Shown: one piece after another, positions 40,251 through 48,535 of the stretch
Layout of the letters: every line of letters begins with the position of its first letter
Numbering within the stretch: the first letter of the stretch is position 1
Assembly (NCBI RefSeq): GCF_003071345.1
Contig: NZ_QCYK01000002.1
Span: 1,922,001-1,986,000, forward strand
Source: Chitinophaga parva
GTDB lineage: Bacteria > Bacteroidota > Bacteroidia > Chitinophagales > Chitinophagaceae
Direction: 5' to 3'
DNA length: 64,000 nucleotides
Translations under genes and position numbers: made by a program
Notes under the pieces: generated by a model
What the model was told of the DNA's origin: nothing
The model's database searches: none
Seen by the model: the letters and a program-made list of their open reading frames with translations, nothing else

Positions 40251-42005
40251 CTAGTACTTGTCATTCTGTATAAACGCCTTGCTGGCATCCATGATAGACT
40301 GAGGGATGGGGAAGATCCTGCGGTACGGCTGTGAAGCGGGTTTGGCAGTGCCCACGTCTTCAAACTTGCCAAAACGGATAGCCGTTTTCCTGCGGTACAT
40401 TTCCCAATACAGCTCGTAACCGATCTCGTTGTACAGTGCCTTGTCATCCAGGGTGGCCAGTGCTTTGCCGGCGGTGCTGCCAGACAGTGCATCATTGGTA
40501 CGGCTGGTGCGCAGCTTGTTCACATCTGCCAGGGCCAGGGCATTGCTACCATTACGGAAGTAGGCTTCTGCACGCAGGCAGTACATGCCACCCAGGCGGA
40601 ACAGGGGAATGTCCACGTTGCTGGAGCCATTATCTTTCTCCGGGTCAAATTCAAACTTGAACACGCGCACGCCACGGTTGATCTGCGCCTGGGTAAATAC
40701 AGACTGGGTAGGGTTGTCGAAGTCGAGGGCCGGGGTAAAGTCTACCGGCAGGGACGTATTCTTTTCGCAATACAGTTTAGACACTTTAATGCGGCTATCG
40801 GTTGTCATTACAAAACCACCACCGGAAGCCAGGGTGGGGCCATACTGCTGGCCTACCTGCATGCCACGGTTAAAGTGGAACCAGGGTTGGCCGCCACTGT
40901 TTGCCACCGTGCTGGTGGCCGGTACGCTTACGTCTGTGCCGTCATTTTTGAACCAGGTGCCATCCGCATACTGGTAGTGGCGTGTAAAGCGGGGATCGTC
41001 GTGGTTGTTATCCCAGGTGGCATAGAACTCAGGCGTGGTGCAGGTTGCATTGGTGCCACGGTTCAGCGGGGAAGGTTTCTGGCTTCTTTCTGTAGGCATG
41101 TAAGCAATGGAGTTGGAGCTGCTGCGCAGGTTGTTGATCTGCTGGTCTACCACGAAGATCAGTTCCGGTCTGCCGTTGTTATCAATGTCAAAGTTCCTGA
41201 AATAATTCTGCTCCAGGGAGAAGCGGGGATCGCTGATCAGCTTGGAAGTGTATTCAATTACTTTATCCATGTCAGTGCCCTTGCCGTCTACGGCTGATTC
41301 CTTGAAGTTGAAGGTGGCAGCATAACGGTTTTTGAACACGGCGCGGTTCATGTACATATCTGCCAGCAGGCCATAGGCGGCCTGTTTGGTGAAGCGGCCG
41401 TTGTGGGTGTTCTGGGTGCCCAGGTCTGCCAGGTCTGGCAGGATGGCTTCTACCTCTCGGATCAGGCCATCAATGGCAGTATCGGCGCGTTTTACTTCCA
41501 GCGGGGCGTTTGCCACCAGCGGGTTGCGGTAGGGTGCCTGTCCAAACAGGTCCAGCGTGTGATAGGTGTAGAAGGCCAGCATGCCGCGGGCTTCTGCCAT
41601 AAACAGGGTGCGCTGGCTGAAATCCTTGGCATTATTCACCGTGCTGATAGCGGTCAGGGATTTGGTAATGCCCGCATTCAGGGAGTTCCACGTGGTGGTT
41701 ACGATGGAGTTATCAGGTGCCCAGGTAAATTCGTGCATGGTGCGCCACACACCACCATCACCCCAGTCGCTGCCACGGGTGGGCAGCAGGGCTTCATCCG
41801 TAGTGTATTCCTGCATGGCAAATACCTGGCTGTGGTCTACAAACGTACCATCGTCCATCTGGCCGTAAGCCGCTGCCAGCGCGTTTTCCGGGCTGGCATT
41901 GTTAGAGCCCAGCACCTCATCGATCACTTTTTCATGCAGGTTCGTACAAGCGCTCATACCCATTACGAGCAGCAGGGAACCCAATGTATATTTCAATGTT
42001 TTCAT
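40251..42005 (-). CDS. SusD/RagB-family nutrient-binding lipoprotein
   Basis: A 584-residue outer-membrane lipoprotein: signal peptide with lipobox MGMSAC (Cys about 20), TPR-like helical SusD fold with GMLAFYTYHTLDLFGQAPYR, and the C-terminal YELYWEMYRRKTAIRFGKFE and RRIFPIPQSIMDASK typical of RagB. It caps the SusC porin, starting 11 bases after it. No glycosidase, protease or regulator gene is adjacent, so the ligand is open. Confidence 0.94.
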   Translation of the reverse strand: MKTLKYTLGSLLLVMGMSACTNLHEKVIDEVLGSNNASPENALAAAYGQMDDGTFVDHSQVFAMQEYTTDEALLPTRGSDWGDGGVWRTMHEFTWAPDNSIVTTTWNSLNAGITKSLTAISTVNNAKDFSQRTLFMAEARGMLAFYTYHTLDLFGQAPYRNPLVANAPLEVKRADTAIDGLIREVEAILPDLADLGTQNTHNGRFTKQAAYGLLADMYMNRAVFKNRYAATFNFKESAVDGKGTDMDKVIEYTSKLISDPRFSLEQNYFRNFDIDNNGRPELIFVVDQQINNLRSSSNSIAYMPTERSQKPSPLNRGTNATCTTPEFYATWDNNHDDPRFTRHYQYADGTWFKNDGTDVSVPATSTVANSGGQPWFHFNRGMQVGQQYGPTLASGGGFVMTTDSRIKVSKLYCEKNTSLPVDFTPALDFDNPTQSVFTQAQINRGVRVFKFEFDPEKDNGSSNVDIPLFRLGGMYCLRAEAYFRNGSNALALADVNKLRTSRTNDALSGSTAGKALATLDDKALYNEIGYELYWEMYRRKTAIRFGKFEDVGTAKPASQPYRRIFPIPQSIMDASKAFIQNDKY

Positions 42006-42016
42006 GGTAATGTTGC

Positions 42017-45000
42017 TTAGAATTTAACGGTGGCACCTACGAGGTAGGTTTTGGATGCAGGGTAAGTGGCGTAGTCAACACCCAGTGACTGGTTACCGCC
42101 CACCGTCTTGGTGGTGTTCACCAGCGGATCATAACCGGAATACTTGGTGATCGTGAACAGGTTCTGCGCACTTACATAAATGTTCAGTGATTTCAGCCAC
42201 GTGAGCCGGGACAGTGGCAGGGTGTAACCCAGGCGCAGATTGCTCAGGCGGATGAAGTCGGATTTCTCCAGGTAGAGGGACGACAGCTGCACGGGGTTGG
42301 TGGTGCTGGCTTTTGCTTCGTAATATTTACGCAGCACGTTACGGTCAGATGCGAGGCTGTTGATGTTGAGGTCCAGCGCAGTGTTGTTTACCAGGTAGCC
42401 GCCGGTTTGTCCAATGAATGAGAAGGCCAGGTCAAAGTCCTGGTAACGCATCTGGCTGTTCAGGCCAAAGTTGAATTTGGGCAGCGCACCTTTGAAGATC
42501 TCGCGGTCCAGCTGGTTGATGGCGCCATCCTTGTTCTTGTCTTCAAAAATGTCTTTACCATCCTTGTCATAACCAAGGTGTTTCAGCATGAAGAAAGAAC
42601 CTGCTTCATAACCGTTCTTATAGATGTTTGCATTCACGCCAGACAGGCCGGGGCCGGAAATGCTGCCGGAATACAGCTCAGATACGGGCAGGTCCTTGAT
42701 GTTGTTCTTCAGGGTAGCGCCGTTCACGTCCACGGTCCAGTTAAAGTTCTGAGTCCGCACGATCTGTGAGCCCAGGCTGAATTCAAAACCTTTGTTCACG
42801 ATCAGGGCGTCCACGTTCTTCCACACCGTAGTAGTGGGACTCAGCGGACCGGAAGGAATGTTGAGGATGGGATTCTTCGTGGTCTTGTTGAAGTATTCCA
42901 ATGAACCATAGAGCTTGTTCTTCCAGAGACCAAAGTCGAGGCCAATGTTCACCTGTTCTACCAGTTCCCAACGCAGGTCGGGGTTGGCAGTACGGTTCAC
43001 GGTTACACCGTTCACCAGTTTCTGGTCGCCGTACAGGTAGTAACCAGAGCCGGTGGAAAGGGAGTAGCTGGCCTGTGTGATCTTGTTCGGCACTTCCTGG
43101 TTACCCGTCTGGCCCCAGCTGGCGCGCAGTTTCAGGTCTTCAATAGCCGTGATGGGCTTCAGGAAATTTTCCTGGGAGAGGGTCCAGCCTACCGCTACAG
43201 AAGGGAAGTAACCATACTTGTTGTTCTCTCCAAAACGGGTAGAACCGTCTGCACGCATGGAAGCGGTGAGCAGGTAGCGGTTATCGTAGTTGTAGTTGAT
43301 ACGGCCAAAGAAAGACTGCAGTTCATTTTCCTGGGCATAGCCGCTCGGTGTGGTGGGCGTGCCGGAGTAGCCGGGATTGTACTCAGGATCTACGCCCTGG
43401 CCCTGCTTGGAAATGCCCTGTACCCCAAAGGCAGTACCGGAGAATTTGAATTGCTGGTATGAGAAGCCACCCAGCGCTTCAAACTGGTGCTTGTTGATCG
43501 CCAGGTTGTAGGTCAGGTAATGTTCCAGCAGGGTAGTGGTGGACTGCAGGTTGTTCTGCACGTAAGCGCCCAGGGGCGTACGGTCCGTGATGTTCGGGTA
43601 GATGGTGGTATTGCGCTCAGAGGTAGACTTGTCCACACCGTAGTTAAAGCGGTAATTCAGTCCCTTTGCCAGGCGCAGTGCGGCTTCTACGTTGCCCAGC
43701 ACGCGGAAGGTGTTGGTCTTGTCGTTGTAGATGCTCAGCAGGTACGCAGGGTTGTAGTGCGCGTTCATGTTAAAGTTCGTATAGTTGCCGGTAGAGTCAT
43801 ACACAGAGCGGGTAGGATTGGCCATCAGTGCGTGGATGATCAGCTGTCCGTCAGAGCCGGCGGTGTTACCGTTGGGGATACCGGTTTCATTGATATCACT
43901 GGCGGTCAGGTTCATTTTCACTACCAGGCGCTTATCGTCGAAGAAAGATTCTTCCGCGTTCAAACGCGCAGTGGTTCTTTTGAAGCTGCTGTTCTTTACA
44001 ATACCATCCTGGTCCAGGCGGGAAATGGAGGCCATGTAAGCGCCGGTGTTAGTGGTCTTTGCAAAGCTGATATTATGGTTCTGTACAAAACCGTTGCGGA
44101 AGATCACGTCCTGCCAGTCGGTATTGCCTTTGTGGTCATAGGCCGGGTCCACCAGGGCTTTGCGGTATTCCGCCGCATCCAGTACGTCCAGTTTTTTGAT
44201 CACTTTGGCGTTACCTACATACATGTCGTACGTGAGGGTGCCATTGCCTTTGCTGCCACGCTTGGTGGTGATCAGCACTACGCCATTAGAGCCTCTTGCC
44301 CCGTAGATAGCCGCTGCAGAGGCGTCTTTCAGTACGGTCACGGTTTCAATATCACTGGTGTTGAGGAAGTTCAGCGGGTTCTTAGGCTCGGAACTACCCA
44401 GGCCAAAATCAGGACCGCCCGCACTTACATTATCATTGCTCAGGGGCACACCATCCACTACAAACAGGGGCGTACTACCGCTGCGGATAGAGCCCACCCC
44501 GCGGATGAATACATCCACGCCGGCACCGGGCTCACCACTGCTCTGTGCAATGCGCACACCGGATACGCGGCCCTGCAGCATGTTATCTACAGAGATGTTT
44601 ACACCCTGGCGGATATTGTCTGCTTTTAATTGTGTTAATGCGCCGGTTACATCGGCCTTGGTCTGGTTGCCATAACCTACTACCACTACTTCACCCAGCT
44701 TGCTGTTGCTTTCTGTAAGGGTGAGTTTCATGAAAGTGTTGCTGGCAGTGGCTTCCAGTGTGGTGTAACCGATGAAAGAGATCACCAGTTTTTCACCTTC
44801 CGCAGCCTGCAGGGAGAACTGGCCACGGTTGTCTGTTGTGGTTACACGGTTGGTAATGGCTGATTTCACGGTGGCGCCGGGGATCGGAGTACCATCTGCA
44901 CCTACGATGATGCCTTTGATGGGCTCTTGCCGGGCTACCTGGTCAAAACTGCGATAGGTTGTCGCGTTGGCCATAGCGGGGCTGGCGGCGCACAAAAGGG

Positions 45001-45031
45001 CCGCTGCCACCAGGATGATTTGTTTGTTCAT
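42017..45031 (-). CDS. SusC/RagA-family TonB-dependent transporter
   Basis: A 1004-residue outer-membrane transporter: signal peptide (about 1-23), CarboxypepD-reg-like domain (about 37-110, GIIVGADGTPIPGATV), TonB box region GEVVVVGYGNQ, plug with GRVSGVRIAQSSGEPG and LKDASAAAIYGARGSNGVVLITTKRG, and a 22-strand barrel ending YLVGATVKF. No STN domain and no sigma/anti-sigma pair nearby, so it is not anti-sigma controlled. With its SusD it imports an unknown oligomer. Confidence 0.95.
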   Translation of the reverse strand: MNKQIILVAAALLCAASPAMANATTYRSFDQVARQEPIKGIIVGADGTPIPGATVKSAITNRVTTTDNRGQFSLQAAEGEKLVISFIGYTTLEATASNTFMKLTLTESNSKLGEVVVVGYGNQTKADVTGALTQLKADNIRQGVNISVDNMLQGRVSGVRIAQSSGEPGAGVDVFIRGVGSIRSGSTPLFVVDGVPLSNDNVSAGGPDFGLGSSEPKNPLNFLNTSDIETVTVLKDASAAAIYGARGSNGVVLITTKRGSKGNGTLTYDMYVGNAKVIKKLDVLDAAEYRKALVDPAYDHKGNTDWQDVIFRNGFVQNHNISFAKTTNTGAYMASISRLDQDGIVKNSSFKRTTARLNAEESFFDDKRLVVKMNLTASDINETGIPNGNTAGSDGQLIIHALMANPTRSVYDSTGNYTNFNMNAHYNPAYLLSIYNDKTNTFRVLGNVEAALRLAKGLNYRFNYGVDKSTSERNTTIYPNITDRTPLGAYVQNNLQSTTTLLEHYLTYNLAINKHQFEALGGFSYQQFKFSGTAFGVQGISKQGQGVDPEYNPGYSGTPTTPSGYAQENELQSFFGRINYNYDNRYLLTASMRADGSTRFGENNKYGYFPSVAVGWTLSQENFLKPITAIEDLKLRASWGQTGNQEVPNKITQASYSLSTGSGYYLYGDQKLVNGVTVNRTANPDLRWELVEQVNIGLDFGLWKNKLYGSLEYFNKTTKNPILNIPSGPLSPTTTVWKNVDALIVNKGFEFSLGSQIVRTQNFNWTVDVNGATLKNNIKDLPVSELYSGSISGPGLSGVNANIYKNGYEAGSFFMLKHLGYDKDGKDIFEDKNKDGAINQLDREIFKGALPKFNFGLNSQMRYQDFDLAFSFIGQTGGYLVNNTALDLNINSLASDRNVLRKYYEAKASTTNPVQLSSLYLEKSDFIRLSNLRLGYTLPLSRLTWLKSLNIYVSAQNLFTITKYSGYDPLVNTTKTVGGNQSLGVDYATYPASKTYLVGATVKF

Positions 45032-45647
45032 TGGCAGTCTGCTATTAAGCTTTGATATTAATGGACAATATGAGCCCGTACCGGCAGTTTCGCGCTACTG
45101 CGGCTGAGGGGAATGCTTTGAAAAAAAACGCTTCTCACGGCGTAAATGAAAAATCGCTTCTTACGGCGATCCGGGTGGACTGTTTAAAATTGGTATTAAG
45201 CGTACAGTGCCACGGTAAACAGTATCAAATAGTAATAAATTGTACATGCCGCACACTTCGTCCCAGGGCGTGCGGTGATAGGTTTGTATGTCTGTGTCGA
45301 AACGGAAAGCAATAGTAATATGCTTTTTCTGTTTTAGTGTTAAGCGAAGGTTACGTTTCTTTTAATTTAGTGTTGCCAATGGAACGGGTAGTAACGGTGA
45401 CCTATATACGTAGTGAAGGGAGTTATAAGATAGCAGGCTGTTTTAATCTTTCACTATACCCACGGTGATCTCCGTTACCTGGAAACAGTTGCGGGCAGGC
45501 TTGCGCTCCCCTTCCACCAGGCGGAAAGGGCCTTTGTTCTCCGGTAGCGGCTTGCCCTCCAGCCGGTTTCCGGGCAAACCGGCGCCTGGTACATATTGAC
45601 AATGGAAATTAAATAGCGGCTTACAACCTCCCTAAAAGCTGGAGCAT
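45032..45647. other. 616-base gap upstream of the SusC gene
   Basis: It holds the SusC promoter region (45040-45420, no clear consensus match; repeated CTTCTYACGGCG-like segments near 45130 and 45158) and the molybdopterin-oxidoreductase remnant at 45443-45601. The 87-residue plus-strand frame at 45052 has atypical composition and is not considered a gene. Confidence 0.45.
45443..45601 (-). pseudogene. Remnant of a molybdopterin-dependent oxidoreductase C-terminus
   Basis: The frame reads NRLEGKPLPENKGPFRLV, then EGERKPARNCFQVTEITV, and ends GIVKD-stop. This matches the end of molybdopterin-binding oxidoreductase domains (GPFRLVVPG-x-KKPAR then VTEI). An in-frame TAG lies about 15 codons upstream and no start is present, so only about 50 codons remain. 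The rest of the gene has been lost, probably by deletion next to the alpha/beta-hydrolase gene. Confidence 0.6.
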
Positions 45648-46460
45648 TTAAAACACATCTGCAATAAACCTGCAAAGCAACGCTTCAAAAACAGCCGGTT
45701 GATCCAGCTGCGCCAGGTGGCCGGCCGCTTTGATCACATGCACCTGGTTCTGCCAGCGGGGGAGTGGTACGTTATCCAGGTATTGCATGTTCACGATCGC
45801 TTCATTTTCTCCAAAGACAATGGCCACGGGTAGCCCGGCTTGTTGCAGGTTACTTATTTCATCACTCCAGGCAGCCCTTGCCAGGGACGCCCCGAGTGAT
45901 ACGCGAAACTGCGGATCGGTGTTACGGTAAGCATTGACCAGGCGGGTAATGGTGGCTGCGTCCTGGCGTACCACCAGGCCTTGCATGTAGTGTTGCAGGT
46001 CCTCGTCTGGCGGATGGGCGGCGGTGAGCAGGCCTGCGTAAGGAAAGGCGGTGATGATCTCTGCCGGCGTTATGCCTTGCCCCAGCACACAGGGGCCTAC
46101 CATGAACAAGCCTTTGCATCCGTGCAGCAGGGGAAGTGCTTCTGCGGCAATGTTGCTGCCAAGGGAAGCCGTTACCAGGATGTAATCTGTGAGTTGCAGT
46201 GCAGCGATGGTGGCCGCCAGTGTAGCACCCATGCCAGGCACCGTATAATCTTCATCCGGCGCGGCGCTGAAAGCAGATTGCCCGTGGCCGGCAGGATCAA
46301 TGTAAACACGTTGGAAGTCCGCAAGGGCCGGGCTTTCCATCGAGGCCTGCCAGGAAAAGCCATCGCCCGATGCCTGTGGTATAAAGATAATGCCACGGGG
46401 GCCGCTGCCCCGCCGGTGGTAGTGGATCCGCAGTCCGCCTGCGGTGAGGAAATATTGCAT
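45648..46460 (-). CDS. Alpha/beta-hydrolase
   Basis: A 270-residue soluble hydrolase: oxyanion region GIIFIPQASGDGFSW, DPAGHGQS loop, nucleophile elbow TASLGSNIA (Ser about 98), acid in VFGENEAIV, and the catalytic His in KAAGHLAQLDQP. The elbow has Ala rather than the first Gly, which is tolerated in the family. The substrate is unknown. It follows the LuxR regulator by 17 bases in the same direction, so the two are probably co-transcribed. Confidence 0.85.
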   Translation of the reverse strand: MQYFLTAGGLRIHYHRRGSGPRGIIFIPQASGDGFSWQASMESPALADFQRVYIDPAGHGQSAFSAAPDEDYTVPGMGATLAATIAALQLTDYILVTASLGSNIAAEALPLLHGCKGLFMVGPCVLGQGITPAEIITAFPYAGLLTAAHPPDEDLQHYMQGLVVRQDAATITRLVNAYRNTDPQFRVSLGASLARAAWSDEISNLQQAGLPVAIVFGENEAIVNMQYLDNVPLPRWQNQVHVIKAAGHLAQLDQPAVFEALLCRFIADVF

Positions 46461-46477
46461 GAGATGGAATTGTAATC

Positions 46478-47299
46478 TCAGAGGAGCCGGTGGCGGAAAG
46501 CATAGGCAATCAGTTCTGCCATGTTCTTGGTATTGGTCTTGCGCAGCATATTCTTGCGGTGGTTGGAAACGGTATTCTCTGCAATATTCACATGCGCTGC
46601 TATCTGCTTGCTGCTCCAGCCTTCCGCCATGTAAGAAAGAATGCGGTGTTCCTGCGTGGTGAGCAGGCGGTCTTCCTCTTGCGGGTAAAAATGGTTTTCA
46701 GCCATCAATGCCTGCACCGGCCGTCCCTTCACATCGTACTGCCTTTCTATGGTATGATGGATGAGCGTGTCCTTTTTAAACAACGTAATATCTGTGGCCG
46801 TGCCCAGGCTGAAAAGCGGCAGGCCGGTTGCTGCGGAGGTGATGTAACAGCCCCGCTGCAGCAACTGTACATCCCGCCCGGCTTTGTTGCGGATGCGGAA
46901 ATTATAAGTAAAGATAAATTCCTGGTGCAGGTGCTGCGGTTGGGAGGACAGGAAGTCAATATTGGCCGGGAATATGGATTCATTGTATACTTTAAAATCA
47001 TCCCGCTGGTAAATGCTGCGCAGCATGGGTATGCCACCCTCCATGAATTCACGGGGATCATACGTGGTAATGATCTTGGTGCCACCGGACATTACGAGGT
47101 ACTGCGACCGTGTGTAGTCAACCAGGAAGAAAACCGGCGAGGTGTGGTGCAGGGCCGTGTGGAGTACCGCTGCTTTCTGGAATAGTTGAGGTATCTGCCG
47201 TTCGTCAAAAGTGTCCTTTGCATAGAAGATGTCCTGCAAATGCTTTTCGTACGTCGGGCTCAGGGATCGCTGGATCTGCATACAGAATAGATTAGGCAT
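46478..47299 (-). CDS. LuxR-type transcriptional regulator with PAS-like sensor
   Basis: A 273-residue protein. The N-terminal about 190 residues contain a PAS-like region (VDYTRSQYLVMSGG, FRIRNKAGRDVQLLQRGC, PLFSLGTATDIT). The C-terminal LuxR HTH (about 205-270) has LTTQEHRILSYMAEGWSSKQIAAHVNI and NTVSNHRKNMLRK. There is no receiver domain. The ATG at 47281 (MQIQRSL) is an alternative start. It probably controls the hydrolase downstream; the ligand is unknown. Confidence 0.88.
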   Translation of the reverse strand: MPNLFCMQIQRSLSPTYEKHLQDIFYAKDTFDERQIPQLFQKAAVLHTALHHTSPVFFLVDYTRSQYLVMSGGTKIITTYDPREFMEGGIPMLRSIYQRDDFKVYNESIFPANIDFLSSQPQHLHQEFIFTYNFRIRNKAGRDVQLLQRGCYITSAATGLPLFSLGTATDITLFKKDTLIHHTIERQYDVKGRPVQALMAENHFYPQEEDRLLTTQEHRILSYMAEGWSSKQIAAHVNIAENTVSNHRKNMLRKTNTKNMAELIAYAFRHRLL

Positions 47300-47648
47300 A
47301 CGAAAGGTATTTCAAGATACGCAATCCGGCCATCAAAAGCAATAGCTTAAAACAGCTATTGGCCGGCCCGCAGGGCCCGGCTACCTTTGCCTCCATTGTC
47401 AAAAATGTCTGTTGAGCGAACCCCAAAAAAGTCAGGATTGTCTGTCCTGTGCCAGTGGACAGTAAAGCCGGTGATCGCCGGCTTTACCTGTTTTTGGGCC
47501 TTGGATGAAGGCTAAGGCAAAATGGCTGACAGCAGCCGGGGCACTTATCCTGCATCGCATTTACACAGGTAGCCCGGATGCAGAACGGGGCTGCATCCTA
47601 CTGGTGATGCAGCCCCGTTGATGACTGGCCGGTGTTTTTACTGCCTGT
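47300..47648. other. 349-base gap with two hairpins
   Basis: A 10-bp hairpin at 47460-47485 (GTAAAGCCGG with CCGGCTTTAC) precedes a weak T-run, and a perfect 14-bp hairpin (47584-47597 with 47606-47619) lies 30 bases after the collagen-like gene's stop codon. No gene is seen. Confidence 0.45.
47584..47619. terminator. Hairpin after the collagen-like lipoprotein gene
   Basis: A perfect 14-bp stem (47584-47597 with 47606-47619, 8-base loop). It has no T-run on either side, so it may stabilise mRNA or stop transcription weakly rather than act as a classic terminator. Confidence 0.5.
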
Positions 47649-48245
47649 TTAATCCTTCAGGTTCAGGTATGCCTTTACCGCCGCATAATTATTCCAGTCC
47701 ACTACATTTTTCATGCGTGCCGCTGATCCGCCGGGTACCAGTACGTAACGGTACTGCTGGTATTTCACACCATTGTTATCCTGCTGTGTACCAGGGTCTA
47801 TGTTGGAATGGATCTCGAATACGCCGGTGTATGCAATGTAACGGATAATAACCCCATTTTCGTCCGCATAAGGCAGGGGTGCTATCACGGGGTCATCTGC
47901 GGTGTTAATGTTCACATACAAATGCATTTCACCAGTGGTCAGCATAGTGAGGTCAAGTTTGGGGGCCTCTATGCCCGCATAGTAACCGAGCGTATCTATC
48001 CCACCGCCGGGGGTATGAACGGTGTCAGGAGAGAATCCCACATCCAGCCAGTCGGAGTAGATCACGTTAGCGGTGCCAGTGTCACCTTTATCACCTTTAT
48101 CGCCTTTGGAGCCGGCGGGACCGGCAGGCCCCTGTGCCCCGGCGGCACCCGCTGGGCCGGTAGCGCCGTCTTTGCCGCAGGATGTAATTAAGAAAGAGGT
48201 GGCCACCAAAAGGATGGCTGCGGGGAGTAATGATTTTAGTTTCAT
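47649..48245 (-). CDS. Collagen-like repeat lipoprotein
   Basis: A 198-residue lipoprotein: signal peptide with lipobox LITSC (Cys about 23), then about ten G-x-y triplets (GKDGATGPAGAAGAQGPAG and GDKGDKGDTG), then a globular beta-rich domain (about 60-198). Such proteins are common surface lipoproteins in Chitinophagaceae; function unknown. The DNA encoding GDKGDK has short near-identical repeats (48080-48110) and could vary in copy number. Confidence 0.85.
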   Translation of the reverse strand: MKLKSLLPAAILLVATSFLITSCGKDGATGPAGAAGAQGPAGPAGSKGDKGDKGDTGTANVIYSDWLDVGFSPDTVHTPGGGIDTLGYYAGIEAPKLDLTMLTTGEMHLYVNINTADDPVIAPLPYADENGVIIRYIAYTGVFEIHSNIDPGTQQDNNGVKYQQYRYVLVPGGSAARMKNVVDWNNYAAVKAYLNLKD

Positions 48246-48535
48246 GCGTATGAGATTAAGGTTGAAGAATATGCAAGATTTTGTATGCTACTTAAGGGCT
48301 GTACTCCTGGATTTGCCGTGCGTCGGTGTTTGGGGGCGTATATACTTCACAGTTACGGCTGTTAAGTTAGCATGAAAATCAATTCCCCGGCGTGCCAGCC
48401 CCTGCTTTTTTTAATCTCCTTTTTTTGATCCGTCACCTTGCATCTTGCCCAAATAATTAACAAATTTGTGTGTGAAGGCGTATTTTGTACACTTATACGT
48501 GATATACCCGTTCTGCCATTATTTAAAAGGAAACC

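Noticed and set aside
43487..44629. A 380-codon antisense frame inside the SusC gene
   Set aside because: Shadow of the transporter gene; no motif, His/Val-rich artefact of GC codon bias. The same holds for 55026-56474 and 53475-54470.
45052..45315. 87-codon plus-strand frame upstream of the SusC gene
   Set aside because: Odd composition (Cys/Arg-rich), no ribosome-binding region, no family; lies in the promoter gap.
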